Assembly (NCBI RefSeq): GCF_008929045.1
Contig: NZ_VFAH01000013.1
Location: forward strand, 62,001-126,000
Direction: 5' to 3'
DNA length: 64,000 bases
DNA from: Noviherbaspirillum aerium
GTDB lineage: Bacteria > Pseudomonadota > Gammaproteobacteria > Burkholderiales > Burkholderiaceae_D
Shown here: piece by piece, positions 61,902-64,000 of the stretch
Layout: each line of letters begins with the position of its first letter
Position numbering within the stretch: the first letter of the stretch is position 1
The notes under the pieces: model-generated
The model's database searches: none
Seen by the model: only the letters and a program-made list of their open reading frames with translations
Told to the model about the DNA's origin: nothing
Program-made: the position numbers and the translations under genes

Positions 61902-62498
61902 TCAGGTAGTGCGGCGGTCCAGCATCGCGCGGGCGATGGTGCCCGCGTCCACGTATTCCAGCTCGCCGCCGACAGGAACGCCGCGCGCCAGCCGGCTGAC
62001 CTTGATGCCGCGCGCCTTCAGCGTCTCGCTGATGTAGTGCGCGGTCGCTTCGCCTTCATTGGTGAAATTGGTGGCAAGCACCACTTCCTTGACTATGCCG
62101 TCGGTGGCGCGCCCGATCAGTTTCTCGAGATGGATATCCTTCGGGCCGATGCCGTCGAGCGGTGACAGCCTTCCCATCAGCACGAAGTACAGGCCCTTGT
62201 AAGTCAGGGTCTGCTCTATCATCAGCTGGTCGGCCGGCGTTTCCACCACGCACAGCAGCGTGGCATCCCGCTCGGGATCCATGCACATTTCGCACAGCTC
62301 GTTTTCGGTGAAGGTATTGCAGCTGGCGCAGTGATGGATGCGCTCCACCGCCTGCAGCAGCGCGCGGCCGAGCAGGCCGGCGCCGTCGCGGTCGTGCTGC
62401 ATCAGGTGATAGGCCATGCGCTGCGCCGACTTGGGGCCGATGCCCGGCAGCCTGCGCAAGGCTTCGGTAAGAAAATCGAGACTGGAAGGAGATTTCAA
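61902..62498 (-). CDS. recR: Recombination mediator RecR
   Basis: Acts with RecF/RecO to load RecA on gapped DNA. 198 residues. Helix-hairpin-helix [19 protein letters not shown] near residue 12, four-Cys zinc finger [16 protein letters not shown] near 57, then the Toprim domain ([14 protein letters not shown]). It follows ybaB by 93 bp in the conserved dnaX-ybaB-recR order. Confidence 0.96.
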   Translation of the reverse strand: MKSPSSLDFLTEALRRLPGIGPKSAQRMAYHLMQHDRDGAGLLGRALLQAVERIHHCASCNTFTENELCEMCMDPERDATLLCVVETPADQLMIEQTLTYKGLYFVLMGRLSPLDGIGPKDIHLEKLIGRATDGIVKEVVLATNFTNEGEATAHYISETLKARGIKVSRLARGVPVGGELEYVDAGTIARAMLDRRTT

Positions 62499-62591
62499 TT
62501 CGGTTCTCTATCGCCAGAGTGTTGGAAGGTCCGTCCCGCGTCTGCGAGCCCCACGCCGCACGGACCTGCATCCGCCGTCGGAAATCGCAAG

Positions 62592-62918
62592 TTAGAACGG
62601 CAGCTTGAAGCCGGGCGGCAGCGGCAGGCCCGCTGTCATGCCGGACATCTTTTCCTGCGAGGTGGCTTCTGCCTTGCGCACCGCATCGTTGAAGGCCGCG
62701 GCGACCAGGTCCTCTAGCATGTCCTTGTCGTCGGCAAGCAGCGAAGGATCGATGGAAACGCGCTTGACGTCGTTCTTGCAGGTCATGACCACCTTCACCA
62801 GGCCGGCGCCGGACTGGCCCTCGACCTCGATCAATGCAAGCTGTTCCTGCATCTTCTTCATGTTGTCCTGCATTTGCTGCGCCTGCTTCATCAGTCCTGC
62901 GAGTTGGCCCTTCATCAT
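62592..62918 (-). CDS. ybaB: YbaB/EbfC nucleoid-associated protein
   Basis: 108 residues; binds DNA as a dimer. [26 protein letters not shown] is the N-terminal coiled helix, then the central beta region ([30 protein letters not shown]) and a C-terminal helix ending LPPGFKLPF. The standard partner between dnaX and recR. Confidence 0.96.
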   Translation of the reverse strand: MMKGQLAGLMKQAQQMQDNMKKMQEQLALIEVEGQSGAGLVKVVMTCKNDVKRVSIDPSLLADDKDMLEDLVAAAFNDAVRKAEATSQEKMSGMTAGLPLPPGFKLPF

Positions 62919-62939
62919 GGTCGTACTCCCGAATGTTGG

Positions 62940-64000
62940 TTAGAGGGGTTTGATCGATCCCGGCACGATGGTCGCGCCGAACTCGCGCATCATCGTCTGC
63001 ACGAAGGGATCGCGTTGCATGCTTTCTTCCGCCTGGCGCTGGCGGGCTTCACGCTCGGCCACCGCGACGGCATTGGCGGTCTGGCGAACTGCGCCGATTT
63101 CGGTGGTGACGCGCACCGTCTTGCCGAAATGCTCGCTCAGCGCCGTCATCAGCTTGTCCACCGCGCCTGCCGACCTCAGTGTCTCCAGCGGAATGCGCAG
63201 GTGCATCAGCACGCCGTCGCCATTGGCTTCGCACTGAAGCAGCTCGCTCTGCTGCGCCAGCTGCTGGACCACGCCGCGCAGGGGAAGTGCCGCGGCGAGT
63301 ACCGGCCAGTTGCCGTCCCAGCCAAGCGAAGGTATCGGTGTCGGAGGCAGCGCAGGCAAGGCTTCCGGCTTGACGATGGACACCTGCGGCTCCGGTTCCG
63401 GCACGGGCACGGATGCCGGCACGCGCATGCCTGGCGCTTCCAGGACCGCCGTGTCGGCTAGCACCAGTTCGGCGATACGCGATTCAGTTTTTTTTTGAGC
63501 GGCGACAGGCGTCGAATCGAAAGGGATCGGTTCATGCATGTGCGCAGGCGCATCGTCCCATGGGGCGGCCCCAAGAGGAACGGGCGGCGCAGTCCGGACA
63601 GGGGCAGCGGCGGTGGAGGCCGCAGCAGATGCAGCAGCAGCGGGCAGCTTGCCGCCGTTGCGCGCCGCTTCCAGCGCGGCGCGGGCAGGACTCATGCCGG
63701 CGGGACGTGCCCCGGCCGGAGCAGCGGAAGACACCGAGGCAGACGGCGCGGAAGATGCCGCCGGCGACACTGCCGGCGCGGCCATCGGCTTCGCCGCAGG
63801 CGCATTCGGGCGTGGCATGTGAGGCATGGAAGCCGCCGGCGGCTGGACCTTGGCCACACCCTCGGCACCGCCCATTCCGGGGCGGAATGCCAGCATGCGC
63901 AGCAGCGTCATGGTAAAGCCGGCGTACTCGTCGGGAGCCAGGCTCAGGTCATTGCGCCCGTGCACGGCGATCTGGTAGAACAGCTGGATTTCCTCCGCGT
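62940..64000 (-). CDS. dnaX: DNA polymerase III subunit gamma/tau (C-terminal part)
   Basis: Clamp-loader ATPase subunit; only the C-terminal ~353 residues are in the window, and the gene continues beyond position 64000. Visible are the end of the gamma domain III (EEIQLFYQIAVHGRND, then APDEYAGFTMTLLRMLAF), a long Ala/Pro/Ser-rich linker (about 63540-63850), and the tau-specific C-terminal domain that binds the polymerase alpha subunit. The frame starting at a GTG (63965) is internal, not the real start. Confidence 0.93.
   Translation of the reverse strand, partial: AEEIQLFYQIAVHGRNDLSLAPDEYAGFTMTLLRMLAFRPGMGGAEGVAKVQPPAASMPHMPRPNAPAAKPMAAPAVSPAASSAPSASVSSAAPAGARPAGMSPARAALEAARNGGKLPAAAASAAASTAAAPVRTAPPVPLGAAPWDDAPAHMHEPIPFDSTPVAAQKKTESRIAELVLADTAVLEAPGMRVPASVPVPEPEPQVSIVKPEALPALPPTPIPSLGWDGNWPVLAAALPLRGVVQQLAQQSELLQCEANGDGVLMHLRIPLETLRSAGAVDKLMTALSEHFGKTVRVTTEIGAVRQTANAVAVAEREARQRQAEESMQRDPFVQTMMREFGATIVPGSIKPL

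Noticed and set aside
1-64000. CRISPR arrays, tRNA or rRNA genes, prophage
   Set aside because: No regularly spaced repeats, no cloverleaf or rRNA signatures and no phage genes were noticed. This was an eye scan, so a tRNA search would be needed to exclude a missed one.

Overview
The window is a 64 kb piece of a G+C-rich betaproteobacterial chromosome. Gene content and protein style point to Burkholderiales, most likely Oxalobacteraceae (Herbaspirillum or a close relative). The signs are a long-form LeuA, dnaX-ybaB-recR, an Entner-Doudoroff locus with HexR, an egtBD pair, a 752-residue Arg/Lys/Orn decarboxylase near dcd, and a HrpL-type promoter. The genus is inference. I saw no rRNA, tRNA or CRISPR.

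Layout. 1-3.3 kb: yejABE peptide importer (minus strand). 3.6-6.2 kb: fabI and a DEAD-box helicase. 6.4-12.2 kb: an EgtB-like paralogue with a broken iron site, leuA with a leucine-rich leader ORF, and egtB-egtD for ergothioneine. 12.4-18.6 kb: an operon of ABC ATPase, FtsX-type permease, AttH-like lipocalin protein and an MsbA-like exporter. 18.7-20.6 kb: thyA-folA and a DUF4337 membrane protein. 20.9-23.1 kb: basic amino acid decarboxylase. 23.2-30.3 kb: an accessory stretch holding a carbonic anhydrase, an A+T-richer gene behind a HrpL box (candidate type III effector), and a DUF1800/DUF1501 pair whose first gene has an in-frame TAG. It is flanked by related palindromic repeats in opposite orientation. 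30.3-41.7 kb: dcd, an FAD oxidoreductase, metE/metR, hrpA helicase, argA, yggX. 41.9-44.7 kb: rpiA and a CheY-CheC-diguanylate cyclase module. 45-53 kb: edd-eda divergent from pgi, zwf, hexR and tal, which together form a complete glucose 6-phosphate/Entner-Doudoroff block with its own repressor. 53.2-56.2 kb: a TA-flanked MITE-like element, then paiB-like and osmC-like genes divergent from a MocR regulator. 56.2-61.9 kb: HupE, a NitT/TauT-type ABC importer, a CoA-transferase and an HD-fold protein. 61.9-64 kb: recR, ybaB and the 3' part of dnaX.

The strongest leads are: (1) the HrpL box GGAACT-N15-CCACTCA in front of an unrecognised effector-like protein; (2) a probably leaderless leucine-rich leader peptide with five CTA codons before leuA; (3) an EgtB-family protein that lost two of three Fe-ligand histidines; (4) TA-flanked palindromic elements, two of which end at the stop codon of a neighbouring gene; (5) a 22-bp perfect palindrome upstream of hupE. 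All positions were read by eye; no search was run.
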